A stretch of 64,000 nucleotides of DNA from Streptomyces populi (lineage in GTDB: Bacteria > Actinomycetota > Actinomycetes > Streptomycetales > Streptomycetaceae): contig NZ_KZ626849.1 in assembly GCF_002911015.1 (NCBI RefSeq), positions 1 through 64,000 on the forward strand. The letters run 5' to 3'. The position numbers and the translations under genes were made by a program. The notes beneath the pieces are model-generated. The model saw only the letters and a list, made by a program, of their open reading frames with translations. It did not search any database and was not told the DNA's origin. Shown here piece by piece: positions 56,462-64,000 of this stretch (position 1 is the stretch's first letter; every line of letters begins with the position of its first letter).

Positions 56462-58924
56462 TCACGCCTCGATGATCGTGCGCAGGCGGCGGTCCGTGAG
56501 GGAACGGCCTGCCCGAATCTCGTACGAACCCTTCACAAACGCCCAGGCGTCCGTGGCGGTGTCCCAGATCTCGAAGGCGCGGCGCGGGATTTCCACGACG
56601 GCCTCGACGCTCTCGCCGGGCGCGGCCTCGACCCCGGCGAAGCCGGCCAGCACCTGGGCGGGCCGCTCCGTGCCGGGTTCCGCGGGGGCGAGGTAGACCT
56701 GGACGACCTCGCGCCCGGTCCGCTCACCGGTGTTGCGGACGCGGACGGTGACGGTCGTGCCCTCGGCCTCGATGGACTCGTACGTCCAGTCGGTGTAGCC
56801 GAGGCCGTGCCCGAAGGGGTACGAGGGGGTCCTGCCCTCCTTCTCCCAGGCGCGGTAGCCGATGAAGACGTCCTCGGTGTAAGGGAGTTCGCCGTTCTCG
56901 GGGCGCACCTGGGTGACCGGGGCGTCGGCGAGGGAGCCCCAGGTGGTGGGGAGGCGGCCGCCGGGCTCGTGGGCGCCGGTGAGGACGTCGGCGAGGGCGG
57001 CGCCGCCCTCCTGGCCCGGGAACCAGCTCAGGAGCACGGCGGCGACCTCGTCGCGCCACGGGAGTTCCACGGGCGAGCCGGAGTTGACGACCACGACGGT
57101 GTTGGGGTTGGCGGCGGCGACGGCGTGGACCAGTTCGTCCTGGCGGCCGGGGAGCCCCAGGTCCGCGCGGTCGAAGCCCTCGGACTCGACGCGGTCGGTG
57201 GTGGCGACCACGACGACGGCGGTGTCGGCCGCGCGGGCCGCCTCGACCGCCTCGGCGATCAGCTCGTCTCCGTCGCGCACGGGTTCCTGGTGGGCGAGCG
57301 TGAAGCGGACGCCCTTCACCGGGACGTCCTCGGGGATCGCGACGACGTGGGTGAGGGAGACCTCCACCGGTGCGCCCGCCGTGAGTTCGGCCCGGCCGCG
57401 CGCCACCGGGGCGCCGAAGAACGTCACGAACGGGCCGTCCTCGGCGGTTCGCTGGACGTCGTCGAAGTACGTCGTGCCGTCGACGGTGAGGGTGAACGCG
57501 CCGAGGCCCTTGATGCCGAAGGTGTGCGGGCCGGACTCGCGCGGGGTGAAGGTGCCGGTGAGTTCGACGCTGTGGAGGTTGTCGTAGGTGGCGCCCTCGG
57601 GCAGGTCGTCGCCCATCCACTGGATGTGGCCGCTCGGGGCGGAGGCGGTGGCGACGACCTCTCCGGCCGCGTCGCGGCAGACCGCGCGCAGCTCGAACCC
57701 CTTGTCGGCCACGGGGAGTTCGACGGCCAGGTCGGCGCCGAGGGCGTACGTCACGCTGCCCTCGGGCAGGGCGGCGGTGAGGCCGTCGAGGGGCGAGACG
57801 ATCCCGGCGGGGAAGACGACGGCGGAGCCGCCGCCGAGCACGCGGGCGTCGCGGGCGGCGGCGCCGACGAGGGCGACCCGGTGCCCCCCGGGGAGCGGCA
57901 GGGCGCCCTCGTTGCGGACGAGGACGAAGCCCCGGCGGGCCACCTCGCGCGCCAGCGCCCGCCCGTCCACGGCCGCCGGGGGCTCGGTCACGACGGGTTC
58001 GGCGCCCTCCAGGGCACCGACGCGGGCGGCGAGCCGGAGCACGTTGCGCACGGCGGCGTCGACCGCGGCCTCGGCGACCTCGCCCGCGCGCACGGCGGCG
58101 GCGAGCGGTTCTCCGTAGACGGTCCGGGGGCCGGGCATGGCGACGTCGAGGCCGCCCTCGATCGCGGCCCTGGTGTCGCGGGCGGCCTTCCAGTCGGAGA
58201 CGTTGAAGCCGTCGAAGCCCCATTCGCCGCGCAGGACCTCGTTCACCAGACGGCGGTGCTCGCTCATCGTGGTGCCGTTGACCGAGTTGTAGGCGGTCAT
58301 GACGCCCCACGGGCGGGCGGTCTCGACGATGGTCTCGAAGGGCGCCAGGTACAGCTCGCGCAGGGCGCGTTCGGAGACGAGGTTGTTCACCGTGAAGCGG
58401 TCGGTCTCGGCGTCGTTGGCGACGAAGTGCTTGACGGTGGTGGCGACCCCGCCGGACTGGACGCCCCGGACGTAGCCGCCGCCGATCGCGCCGGTCAGGA
58501 GCGGGTCCTCGCTGTAGGCCTCGAAGTGGCGGCCGCCGAGCGGTGAACGGTGGAGGTTGACGGTGGGGGCGAGCAGGACGTGGACGCCCTTGCGGCGCGC
58601 CTCCTGGGCGAGCAGCACGCCCGCGCGGCGGGCCAGTTCCGGGTCCCAGGCGGCGGCGAGCGCGGTGGGCGAGGGGAGCGCGACGGAGGGGTCGTCGGCG
58701 CTCCAGCGGACACCGCGGACGCCGATCGGGCCGTCGGACATGACGAGGGACCTCAGCCCGATCTCGGGGAGCGCGGGCAGGGTCCACATGTTCTGCCCGG
58801 ACAGCAGCCGGGCCTTCGCGTCCAGGCCGAGCCTGCCGAGGGCCGCCTCGACGACGGCCTCGCGGGCCGCGTCCGCCTCCGCGTCCTGATGGTCCTTCGC
58901 CGTCCCCGCCGCGGTCTCCGCCAT
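56462..58924 (-). CDS. GH3 beta-glucosidase with PA14 domain
   Basis: An 820-aa glycoside hydrolase family 3 enzyme. The (alpha/beta)8 domain contains LVMSDGPIGVRG, RHFEAYSEDPLLTG, KHFVANDAET and the nucleophile Asp in GFNVSDWKAARD. A PA14-type insert (~400-540, HIQWMGDDLPEG, LTVDGTTYFDD) may help in binding oligosaccharides, and a fibronectin-III-like domain closes the protein (VTVRVRNTGERTG). No signal peptide: cytoplasmic. ATG 58924 has aggagg; the upstream ATG does not. Divergent from a TetR gene that probably controls it. Confidence 0.94.
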   Translation of the reverse strand: MAETAAGTAKDHQDAEADAAREAVVEAALGRLGLDAKARLLSGQNMWTLPALPEIGLRSLVMSDGPIGVRGVRWSADDPSVALPSPTALAAAWDPELARRAGVLLAQEARRKGVHVLLAPTVNLHRSPLGGRHFEAYSEDPLLTGAIGGGYVRGVQSGGVATTVKHFVANDAETDRFTVNNLVSERALRELYLAPFETIVETARPWGVMTAYNSVNGTTMSEHRRLVNEVLRGEWGFDGFNVSDWKAARDTRAAIEGGLDVAMPGPRTVYGEPLAAAVRAGEVAEAAVDAAVRNVLRLAARVGALEGAEPVVTEPPAAVDGRALAREVARRGFVLVRNEGALPLPGGHRVALVGAAARDARVLGGGSAVVFPAGIVSPLDGLTAALPEGSVTYALGADLAVELPVADKGFELRAVCRDAAGEVVATASAPSGHIQWMGDDLPEGATYDNLHSVELTGTFTPRESGPHTFGIKGLGAFTLTVDGTTYFDDVQRTAEDGPFVTFFGAPVARGRAELTAGAPVEVSLTHVVAIPEDVPVKGVRFTLAHQEPVRDGDELIAEAVEAARAADTAVVVVATTDRVESEGFDRADLGLPGRQDELVHAVAAANPNTVVVVNSGSPVELPWRDEVAAVLLSWFPGQEGGAALADVLTGAHEPGGRLPTTWGSLADAPVTQVRPENGELPYTEDVFIGYRAWEKEGRTPSYPFGHGLGYTDWTYESIEAEGTTVTVRVRNTGERTGREVVQVYLAPAEPGTERPAQVLAGFAGVEAAPGESVEAVVEIPRRAFEIWDTATDAWAFVKGSYEIRAGRSLTDRRLRTIIEA

Positions 58925-58985
58925 GGCGGCACCTCCTCGTTGAAAGCCGTCGGTTCTCCTCATCGTGCATCGGCCACCTGTCGAT

Positions 58986-59008
58986 CGGTAGGTTTCGTTA
59001 TCCTGCCG
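58986..59008. promoter_or_regulatory. Candidate operator between GH3 and TetR genes
   Basis: cggtagg-tttcgttat-cctgccg is an inverted repeat with one mismatch per arm, in the ~100-base divergent gap. TetR-type control of both genes from here is inferred. Confidence 0.55.
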
Positions 59009-59027
59009 TTATGATCGGGGTGATCGG

Positions 59028-59603
59028 ATGCCGTACGGTGACGCCATGGCGACCAGGACCAGGAGCGAGGAGCGGCGCGCCGAGATCGTGCGCGCGGCGC
59101 TGGAGGTGATCGCCGAGCGCGGTTACCGGGGCGCGAGCCTCGCCGCGGTCGCCGAGCGCGTGGGCCTCACCCAGCAGGGCCTGCTGCACCACTTCCCCAC
59201 CAAGGAGGCCCTGCTCGTCGCCGTGCTCAGGGAGCGGGACCAGTGGGACGCCCTGCCGGGCGCCGGCTGGCGGGCCGACCTGCTCGTCTCCCTGGTCGAG
59301 TACAACGCGATGCGGCCCGGGATCATCCAGACCTTCTCGGCCCTGCTCGGCGAGAGCGTCACGGAGGGGCATCCGGCCCGCGAGTTCTTCACCCGGCGCT
59401 ACACCACGGTGCGCGCGGACATGGCCGCGGCGCTGCGCGCCGAGTACGGGGAACGGCTGCCGAGCGGGCTCACGCCGGAGCGCGCCGCTCCCCTGCTCGT
59501 CGCCGTGATGGACGGTCTTCAGTACCAGTGGCTGCTCGACCCGGAGTCGGTGGACATGGCGGCCGCGTTCCGCGACTTCCTGACCCTGCTGGGCGAGGAC
59601 TGA
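59028..59603 (+). CDS. TetR-family regulator
   Basis: A 191-aa TetR protein. The HTH is RRAEIVRAALEVIAERGYRG, SLAAVAERVGLTQQGLLHHFPTKEALLVAVL, with a C-terminal ligand domain (MRPGIIQTFSALLGESVTEG). ATG at 59028 or at 59046 (MATRTRSEER) is the start; the latter matches typical TetR N-termini. Divergent from the GH3 beta-glucosidase and likely its repressor. Confidence 0.9.
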   Translation: MPYGDAMATRTRSEERRAEIVRAALEVIAERGYRGASLAAVAERVGLTQQGLLHHFPTKEALLVAVLRERDQWDALPGAGWRADLLVSLVEYNAMRPGIIQTFSALLGESVTEGHPAREFFTRRYTTVRADMAAALRAEYGERLPSGLTPERAAPLLVAVMDGLQYQWLLDPESVDMAAAFRDFLTLLGED

Positions 59604-59715
59604 GCGGCTCGGGGCGGACCTCACCCACGCCACGCCCCGGCGCCGCGGCCCGGTCGTCAGCCCCGCGGCCCGGTCGTCGGCCGGGCGGGCGTGACGGCGA
59701 CGGCGGGCGTGACGG

Positions 59716-60549
59716 TCAGGACGTGGCGCTCCGCGCCTCGGACGTCCGCTCGGAGCCGTCCTCGGAGTCCTCCTCCGAGTCCTCGTCCGCACCGCCCTCG
59801 CGGATCTCCTCGCCGAGCAGGTCCCGGGCCATCAGGGTGGCGCCGGCGACGGCCCCGGGCATCAGGAACACCGCGACGAACGGCACGAGGAAGGCGAGGC
59901 CCAGCGGGGTGCCGAAGCCCCAGACCAGTGTCTTGCGGGAGCGGAGCAGCGCGAGGCGTGCCCGGAGGTCGACGTCGCGGCGTTGCAGGGCCACGGCGAC
60001 GAGTTCCTCGGTGAGGAAGAAGCCCGTGACGAAGAAGCCGAGCACCGGGACGACGGTCTGGCCGACGAACGGGACGAAGCCGAGCCCGAAGAGGAGCACC
60101 GCCCACACGAGGGCCCGCACGAGGATGCGGAGGCTGTCGCGCGCGGAGATCCACAGCTCGCGCCAGAGCGGCAGCCCCGACTCGGGGGCCGTGCCGTCCG
60201 GGGAGACGTCGCGGTCGACCTTCTCCGAGAGGCTCTCGTAGAAGGGCTGGCCCACGAGCAGGGTGACGGCGGTGAAGGTGAGGACGGCGAGGAGGAGGGC
60301 GAGGGCGAAGAGGACGGCGGTGAGGAAGCCGCGGAACAGGCCCGCCCAGGGGCTGGACCAGTCGTCCGCGAACGGCGTCGCCCAGGTGACGAAGTCCTCC
60401 CCGTACACGCCGAGGGCGACGAGTGCCGCCGCGTAGAGCACGAGCGTGATCAGCCCCGGCAGCAGCCCGAACCCGAAACTCTTCCCGTGCCGGACCACCC
60501 ACCGCTGGCCGCGCAGCAAATAGCCGAAGCCCACCCCAAGATCGCGCAT
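59716..60549 (-). CDS. EI24 domain-containing membrane protein
   Basis: A 277-aa membrane protein of the EI24/CysZ type, with about five helices: GLLPGLITLVLYAAALVALG, LFRGFLTAVLFALALLLAVL, a VGQPFYESLSEKVDR loop typical of the family, LVWAVLLFGLGFVPFVGQTVV and TPLGLAFLVPFVAVFLMPG. The C-terminus is acidic and Ser-rich (EDSEEDSEDGSERTS). CysZ homologues take up sulphate, but the actinobacterial EI24 group is not characterised. Confidence 0.88.
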   Translation of the reverse strand: MRDLGVGFGYLLRGQRWVVRHGKSFGFGLLPGLITLVLYAAALVALGVYGEDFVTWATPFADDWSSPWAGLFRGFLTAVLFALALLLAVLTFTAVTLLVGQPFYESLSEKVDRDVSPDGTAPESGLPLWRELWISARDSLRILVRALVWAVLLFGLGFVPFVGQTVVPVLGFFVTGFFLTEELVAVALQRRDVDLRARLALLRSRKTLVWGFGTPLGLAFLVPFVAVFLMPGAVAGATLMARDLLGEEIREGGADEDSEEDSEDGSERTSEARSATS

Positions 60550-60613
60550 GGGAAGACCTTATCGGGGCGGCGCGCCGGGCCACAGTCCGTGGTGGCGGCC
60601 GCCGCTCCCCGGA

Positions 60614-60659
60614 GGCACGAGGGCCGCACCCCGCCGTCCAGGGGGTGCGGCCCTCGTGC
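60614..60659 (-). terminator. Terminator of the NADP-oxidoreductase gene
   Basis: ggcacgagggccgcacccc and ggggtgcggccctcgtgcc form a 19-bp stem around cgccgtccag. It lies ~13 bases after the stop of the minus-strand gene at 60672. Confidence 0.88.
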
Positions 60660-60671
60660 CGTGGCGCCGGG

Positions 60672-61694
60672 TCAGAGCTTGACGATCATCTTTCCGGTGT
60701 TGTCGCCGCGCAGGACGCCGAAGAAGGCCTCCAGGTTGTTCTCGATGCCCTCGACGACCGTCTCGGTGTACTTCAGCTCGCCGGAGCGGATCCAGGCGCC
60801 GACCTCCTGGACGAACTCCTGCTGGAGGTCGTAGTGGTCGCCGACGAGGAAGCCCTGGATGCGGCCGCGGGTCTGGATCAGCCGGGCCAGGTTCCGGGGA
60901 CCGGGGGCGGCCTCGGTGTTGTTGTAGACGGAGATCATGCCGCAGACCGCGATGCGGCCGTCCCGGTTCAGCCGGCCGATGGCCGCCTCCAGGTGGTCAC
61001 CGCCCACGTTGTCGAAGTAGACGTCGACGCCGTCGGGGGCGGCCTCGCGCAGCTGCTCGGAGACCGGGCCGTTCTTGTAGTTGAAGGCCGCGTCGAAGCC
61101 GTACTCCTCCAGGAGCAGCTTGACCTTCTCGTCGGACCCGGCGGAGCCGATGACGCGCGAGGCGCCCTTGAGCCGGGCGATCTGGCCCACCTGGCTGCCG
61201 ACGGCACCGGCGGCGCCCGACACGAAGACGGAGTCGCCCTCCTTGAAGGAGGCGGTGCGCAGGAGCCCGGCGTACGCGGTGAGGCCGGTCATGCCGAGGA
61301 CGCCGAGGTACGTCGACAGCGGCGCGGCCTCGGGGTCCACCTTGACGGCCTGCTTGGCGTCCACGACGGCGTACTCGCGCCAGCCGAGGAAGTGCAGCAC
61401 GTGGTCGCCGACCTCGATGCCCTCGGCGTTCGAGGCGATGACCTCGCCGACCGCGCCGCCCTGCATGGTCTTGCCGAGCTCGAAGGGGGCGACGTAGGAC
61501 TTGGCCGAGCTCATGCGGCCCCTCATGTACGGATCGACCGACACGTAGGCGTTCCGCACCAGGACCTCGCCCGGACCCGGCTGCCGGACCTCGGCCTCGA
61601 CCAGGGCGAAGTCGGAGGGCTGGGGCCAGCCGACCGGACGGCTGACCAGGTGCCATTCACGGCCGGTGGAGGGAAGCTGGAAGGTCTCGGACAT
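60672..61694 (-). CDS. NADP-dependent oxidoreductase (MDR, leukotriene-B4-DH-like)
   Basis: A 340-aa zinc-free medium-chain dehydrogenase. SRPVGWPQPSDFALVEAE and SVDPYMRGRMSSAKSY are typical of the prostaglandin/leukotriene reductase-like branch, and VFVSGAAGAVGSQVGQIARL is the nucleotide-binding A-x2-G-x2-G. GVDVYFDNVGGDHLEAAI follows. It reduces enones or quinone-like compounds with NADPH. Start ATG 61694. Divergent from a MarR gene, which probably regulates it in response to such electrophiles. Confidence 0.92.
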   Translation of the reverse strand: MSETFQLPSTGREWHLVSRPVGWPQPSDFALVEAEVRQPGPGEVLVRNAYVSVDPYMRGRMSSAKSYVAPFELGKTMQGGAVGEVIASNAEGIEVGDHVLHFLGWREYAVVDAKQAVKVDPEAAPLSTYLGVLGMTGLTAYAGLLRTASFKEGDSVFVSGAAGAVGSQVGQIARLKGASRVIGSAGSDEKVKLLLEEYGFDAAFNYKNGPVSEQLREAAPDGVDVYFDNVGGDHLEAAIGRLNRDGRIAVCGMISVYNNTEAAPGPRNLARLIQTRGRIQGFLVGDHYDLQQEFVQEVGAWIRSGELKYTETVVEGIENNLEAFFGVLRGDNTGKMIVKL

Positions 61695-61733
61695 GAGGGT
61701 GCGCCTTTCACGGTGCCTGGCGAGCGGGTCAAA

Positions 61734-61785
61734 TGCTTGACTATCTAAAACAACCATGCGCCTGAATATTTCATGATGTCAAGCA
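61734..61785. promoter_or_regulatory. Divergent control region with TGCTTGAC inverted repeat
   Basis: TGCTTGAC at 61734-61741 and GTCAAGCA at 61778-61785 are perfect 8-base inverted repeats 36 bases apart. The segment between is AT-rich (ctatctaaaacaacc ... gaatatttcatgat), unusual for this genome, so it is the promoter core. MarR dimers could bind here. Confidence 0.6.
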
Positions 61786-61804
61786 ACGCGGTAGGATCGG
61801 GAGC

Positions 61805-62260
61805 ATGGCCACCCACAAGAGACCACGGATCGACCCCCTGACCGTGGAGGTCGTCGAGCTGATCGGCACGGTCGTGGCCCGCTACCACGAGGAGTACGAG
61901 GAGGCGGCGGCCGAGCACGCCCTCACCGGCGCGCAGGCGCGGCTGCTGAGCCTGCTCTCGCTGGAGCCGCTGCCGATGCGCCGTCTGGCGCAGAAGCTGA
62001 GGTGCGAGCCGTCGAACGTCACGGGGATCGTGGACCGGCTGGAGACCCGGGGGCTGGTGGAGCGCCGCCCCGACCCGGCGGACCGCCGGGTGAAACTGGC
62101 GGCGGCGACGGCCGAGGGCCGCAGGATCGCCGGGGGGCTGCGCGACTCGCTCGACTTCGCCCGCGAACCCCTGGCGGAGCTCTCGGACCAGGAGCGGCTG
62201 GCCCTGCGCGACCTGCTGCGCCGCATGCTGGGCGAGAGCGCCGGCACCGACGGCGGCTGA
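61805..62260 (+). CDS. MarR-family regulator
   Basis: A 151-aa MarR protein. The winged HTH holds LTGAQARLLSLLSLEPLPMRRLAQKL, CEPSNVTGIVDRLETRGLVERR and a wing PDPADRRVKLAAAT. Divergent from the MDR oxidoreductase. The single Cys before SNVTG at the recognition helix could sense oxidants, though this is only inference. ATG at 61805. Confidence 0.92.
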   Translation: MATHKRPRIDPLTVEVVELIGTVVARYHEEYEEAAAEHALTGAQARLLSLLSLEPLPMRRLAQKLRCEPSNVTGIVDRLETRGLVERRPDPADRRVKLAAATAEGRRIAGGLRDSLDFAREPLAELSDQERLALRDLLRRMLGESAGTDGG

Positions 62261-62586
62261 GGGCGCGGGCGCCTCGCGGCGGACCGGGACACCCCGTGCC
62301 GCGAGCACCGGCACGTCCGGCGCCGCGGAAACCGGAACCCGTCACGGCGCGGTGAGCGGAACCCGTCACGGCGCCCCGCTCGCCGCACGGGACCCCGAGC
62401 GCCCCGCGGGGTCCGGAGCCGGACCCGCACGGCCCGCGGGACACGGCACGCCGCCTCCCGGGCCGCCGCGCCCGCGCGACGGTCCCCCCGGGGGCCGGGC
62501 GGAGCCGGCCCGCGGCCTCCGTCCGGGCGGACGGAACCGCCGGGGACGCCCGGAGAGGGGTCACCCGGTGACGGACGGCGGCACGC
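62261..62586. other. Intergenic region, GC-rich with a 17-bp repeat
   Basis: About 325 bases of very GC-rich DNA. ggaacccgtcacggcgc occurs at 62334 and again at 62358, 24 bases apart. No gene is supported by composition or family. Confidence 0.45.
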
Positions 62587-63372
62587 CTACGTGCACCACC
62601 ACAGGAAGCGTTCGCAGTCGTCCGAGGACGTGGGGGCCGGCGCGGAGGCCGAGGCCGTCGGGGCCGCGGTGACGGAGGCCGAGGCGGTCGGGTCCGAGGA
62701 GGCGGGGACCGAGGCGGTCGGGTCCGAGGAGGCGGGGGCCGAGGCCGAGACGGACGAGCCCGGGAGGGTGCCGGCGGCCGAGGGCTCGCCGCCCCCGGCG
62801 CTCTCCTCGCTCGTCGCCGTGGGAGAAGCGGAACGGGAGGCGGGAGCGGGTCCGGAGGCCGACGGCGAGGGGACGGGCGCGCGGGTGCCCGACGGGGAGG
62901 CGGAGGGGGAACTCTTCAGGAGCGCGGACGCGGTCGGCGAGGCCGAGCCGTCGGACGACTCCGCCACCGCGGGGCTCGACCCCAGTCCGGGCGCGTCGAC
63001 GCCGAGTTCGGCGAGGCTCAGACCGCTCGCCGCGAGGACGAAGCCCACGGCCACGTACAGGGTGCGGCGGCGCCTGCGGCGATGCGCGGCGGCCCTGCGG
63101 TCGCGGCGGCCGGTGCCGGCCGGACCCCGCGGGTCACCCGGGCCCCCGGATCCCGCCCCGGCGTCCTGGACACGGCCCCCGCGCCGGCGCGCGGCCCGCC
63201 GGGAGCCCCGCTCGACGTCGTCGCCCTCGTCGTGGCGCACGCCGGCGTCGGCACCCTCACCGTGGCGCACGTCGGCGTCGGCGTCCGCTTCGCGTTCGTC
63301 GACCGGGGTGCCGCACCCGGGACAGTCGAGAGCGCCGTCGAGGTGCCTGCGGCACACGTGGCAGTAGTCCAT
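62587..63372 (-). CDS. SCO2400-like zinc-ribbon membrane protein
   Basis: A 261-aa protein with an N-terminal zinc ribbon (DYCHVCRRHLDGALDCPGCG), a charged spacer (~30-100), one transmembrane helix (TLYVAVGFVLAASGLSLAEL) and an extracytoplasmic Ser/Ala/Pro stalk ending in DDCERFLWWCT. The zinc ribbon followed by a Cys-x-R-F-L-W-W-C tail is the hallmark of a Streptomyces family recalled as SCO2400-like. The final cysteines may pair. Function is unknown, possibly coupling cytoplasmic and surface states. Confidence 0.8.
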   Translation of the reverse strand: MDYCHVCRRHLDGALDCPGCGTPVDEREADADADVRHGEGADAGVRHDEGDDVERGSRRAARRRGGRVQDAGAGSGGPGDPRGPAGTGRRDRRAAAHRRRRRRTLYVAVGFVLAASGLSLAELGVDAPGLGSSPAVAESSDGSASPTASALLKSSPSASPSGTRAPVPSPSASGPAPASRSASPTATSEESAGGGEPSAAGTLPGSSVSASAPASSDPTASVPASSDPTASASVTAAPTASASAPAPTSSDDCERFLWWCT

Positions 63373-63529
63373 GACGCGGGAAGACTAGGGTCACCGCCGG
63401 TAACGTTCCTAGGCGCAGTTGTGAAGATGTTGTGTGGAATTGATGATTCCGGCCCGCCGGTCACCGCCGCCCCCGAAGATCGCCCGCCATCCTGCGCCCA
63501 TCACTCTGAACCGTTGTGCGCGCGACCCA

Positions 63530-63559
63530 TTGACACCCCCCGCACGGCGTCCTTACTGT
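63530..63559 (+). promoter_or_regulatory. Sigma-70-type promoter of the dehydratase gene
   Basis: ttgaca (63530-63535) and tactgt (63554-63559) are separated by 18 bases. The -35 is consensus. It lies ~65 bases before the start codon. Confidence 0.65.
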
Positions 63560-63569
63560 CACGCCAGCA

Positions 63570-63596
63570 TTTCGAACGTGTGACGAAATTTCGAAC
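63570..63596 (+). promoter_or_regulatory. TTTCGAAC repeat/palindrome operator candidate
   Basis: TTTCGAAC occurs at 63570 and 63589, 19 bases apart, and the second overlaps the perfect 10-base palindrome cgaaatttcg (63584-63593). It sits just downstream of the promoter, a position for repression by a regulator such as a GntR or IclR protein. Which regulator is not in the window. Confidence 0.55.
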
Positions 63597-63624
63597 AGAG
63601 CTGAAAGCACAGGGGGCATCTGCC

Positions 63625-64000
63625 GTGCGCATCACGGGAATCACCACACACGTGGTCGGGACACCCTGGCGGAACCTGACCTACGTCCAGGTGCACACCG
63701 ACGAGGGCATCACCGGGGTCGGCGAGACCCGCATGCTGGGCCACACGGACGCACTGATCGGCTACCTGCACGAGGCGCGGACCAACCATATTCTCGGCTC
63801 CGACCCGTTCGCGGTCGAGGACCTGGTCCGCCGGATGAAGTACGGCGACTACGGACGCGCCGGCGAGATCGTGATGTCCGGCATCGCGGTCATCGAGATG
63901 GCCTGCTGGGACATCAAGGGCAAGGCGCTCGGGGTGCCGGTCTGGCAGCTCCTCGGCGGCAAGGTCACCGACAGGGTCAAGGCGTACGCCAACGGCTGGT
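63625..64000 (+). CDS. Enolase-superfamily dehydratase (5' part)
   Basis: At least 125 residues of a mandelate racemase/muconate lactonising enzyme family protein, cut by the right edge. MRITGI-type start, VQVHTDEGITGVGETRML (N-terminal capping domain), then GIAVIEMACWDIKGKALGVPVWQLLGG at the beginning of the barrel. The acid-sugar dehydratase subgroup is likely because of the YVQVHTD and PFAVEDLVRRMKYG features. Metal ligands lie beyond the edge, so the substrate cannot be fixed. The GTG has aggggg at a good distance. Confidence 0.85.
   Translation, partial: MRITGITTHVVGTPWRNLTYVQVHTDEGITGVGETRMLGHTDALIGYLHEARTNHILGSDPFAVEDLVRRMKYGDYGRAGEIVMSGIAVIEMACWDIKGKALGVPVWQLLGGKVTDRVKAYANGW

Larger units (their letters stand above)
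63373..63624. other. Promoter region of the dehydratase gene
   Basis: About 250 bases between the divergent zinc-ribbon gene and the dehydratase. It contains a sigma-70-like promoter and a palindromic operator candidate, described separately. No gene. Confidence 0.5.

Noticed and set aside
55700..58546. 948-aa plus-strand frame over galM and the GH3 gene
   Set aside because: It reads galM out of frame and then the antisense of the beta-glucosidase; no domain supports it.

Overview
The window is high-GC actinobacterial chromosome, almost certainly Streptomyces. Codon third positions are strongly G/C, GTG starts are common, and fasR-fabD-fabH-acpP-fabF followed by a DUF3145 gene, with aceE, an AhpE-type peroxiredoxin, DUF3052 and TerD genes upstream, is the order I recall from the Streptomyces coelicolor core chromosome. 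The window divides into an accessory left quarter and an ordinary right part.

Left part (1-17000). A short flank carries an AraC-type regulator, a small CxxC protein, a GAP/LysE-type membrane protein and a broken Nudix gene. From about 3546 to 16997 lies a decayed integration hotspot. It ends at an intact tRNA-Val(UAC) gene (16926-16997, minus strand) next to the C-terminal half of a tyrosine integrase. An exact 46-bp copy of the tRNA 3' half recurs at 11676-11721 and a degenerate copy at 3546-3583. Three related ~130-140 bp att-like blocks lie at 4222, 9713 and 12637. Two families of short paired direct repeats with 13-bp phasing (GATGTCAG and TGCTGTAC) are scattered among them. 3' halves of two further tRNAs (Gly-CCC and Tyr-GTA) are also present. 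Between these marks sit small, mostly minus-strand cargo genes: a 141-aa orphan, a SMI1/KNR4 protein, a truncated GIY-YIG protein and small membrane proteins. The most interesting cargo is a two-gene unit (6155-9555): a small helical protein and a NB-ARC/TPR STAND ATPase that share an RHIM-like motif, which resembles a bacterial amyloid-signalling NLR/effector pair.

Middle part (17400-36200). Here are a DUF4097 lipoprotein, a coiled-coil membrane protein, a secreted amidase-like protein, and a pair made of a class A PBP with a degenerate transpeptidase site plus a deacetylase-like protein. These are followed by an FmdB-type zinc ribbon and a ter-type stress cluster: HAD phosphatase, PRTase/TRSP/PELOTA fusion, C-C bond lyase, three TerD-domain proteins, a TerA-like protein and a TerC/DUF475 membrane protein. 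AhpE and DUF3052 follow.

Right part (36600-64000). This holds aceE, a K+ channel, a DHA2 efflux pump divergent from its TetR regulator, a DUF1023-type hydrolase, a DUF4429/SHOCT protein, an autoregulated MerR protein, an acetyltransferase, a serine hydrolase, a pirin, and the fatty acid synthase operon with its activator FasR. Then come DUF3145, a GDSL lipoprotein, galM, a GH3 beta-glucosidase divergent from a TetR gene, an EI24 membrane protein, a quinone-oxidoreductase-like enzyme divergent from a MarR gene, a SCO2400-like zinc-ribbon membrane protein, and the start of an enolase-superfamily dehydratase that runs off the right edge.
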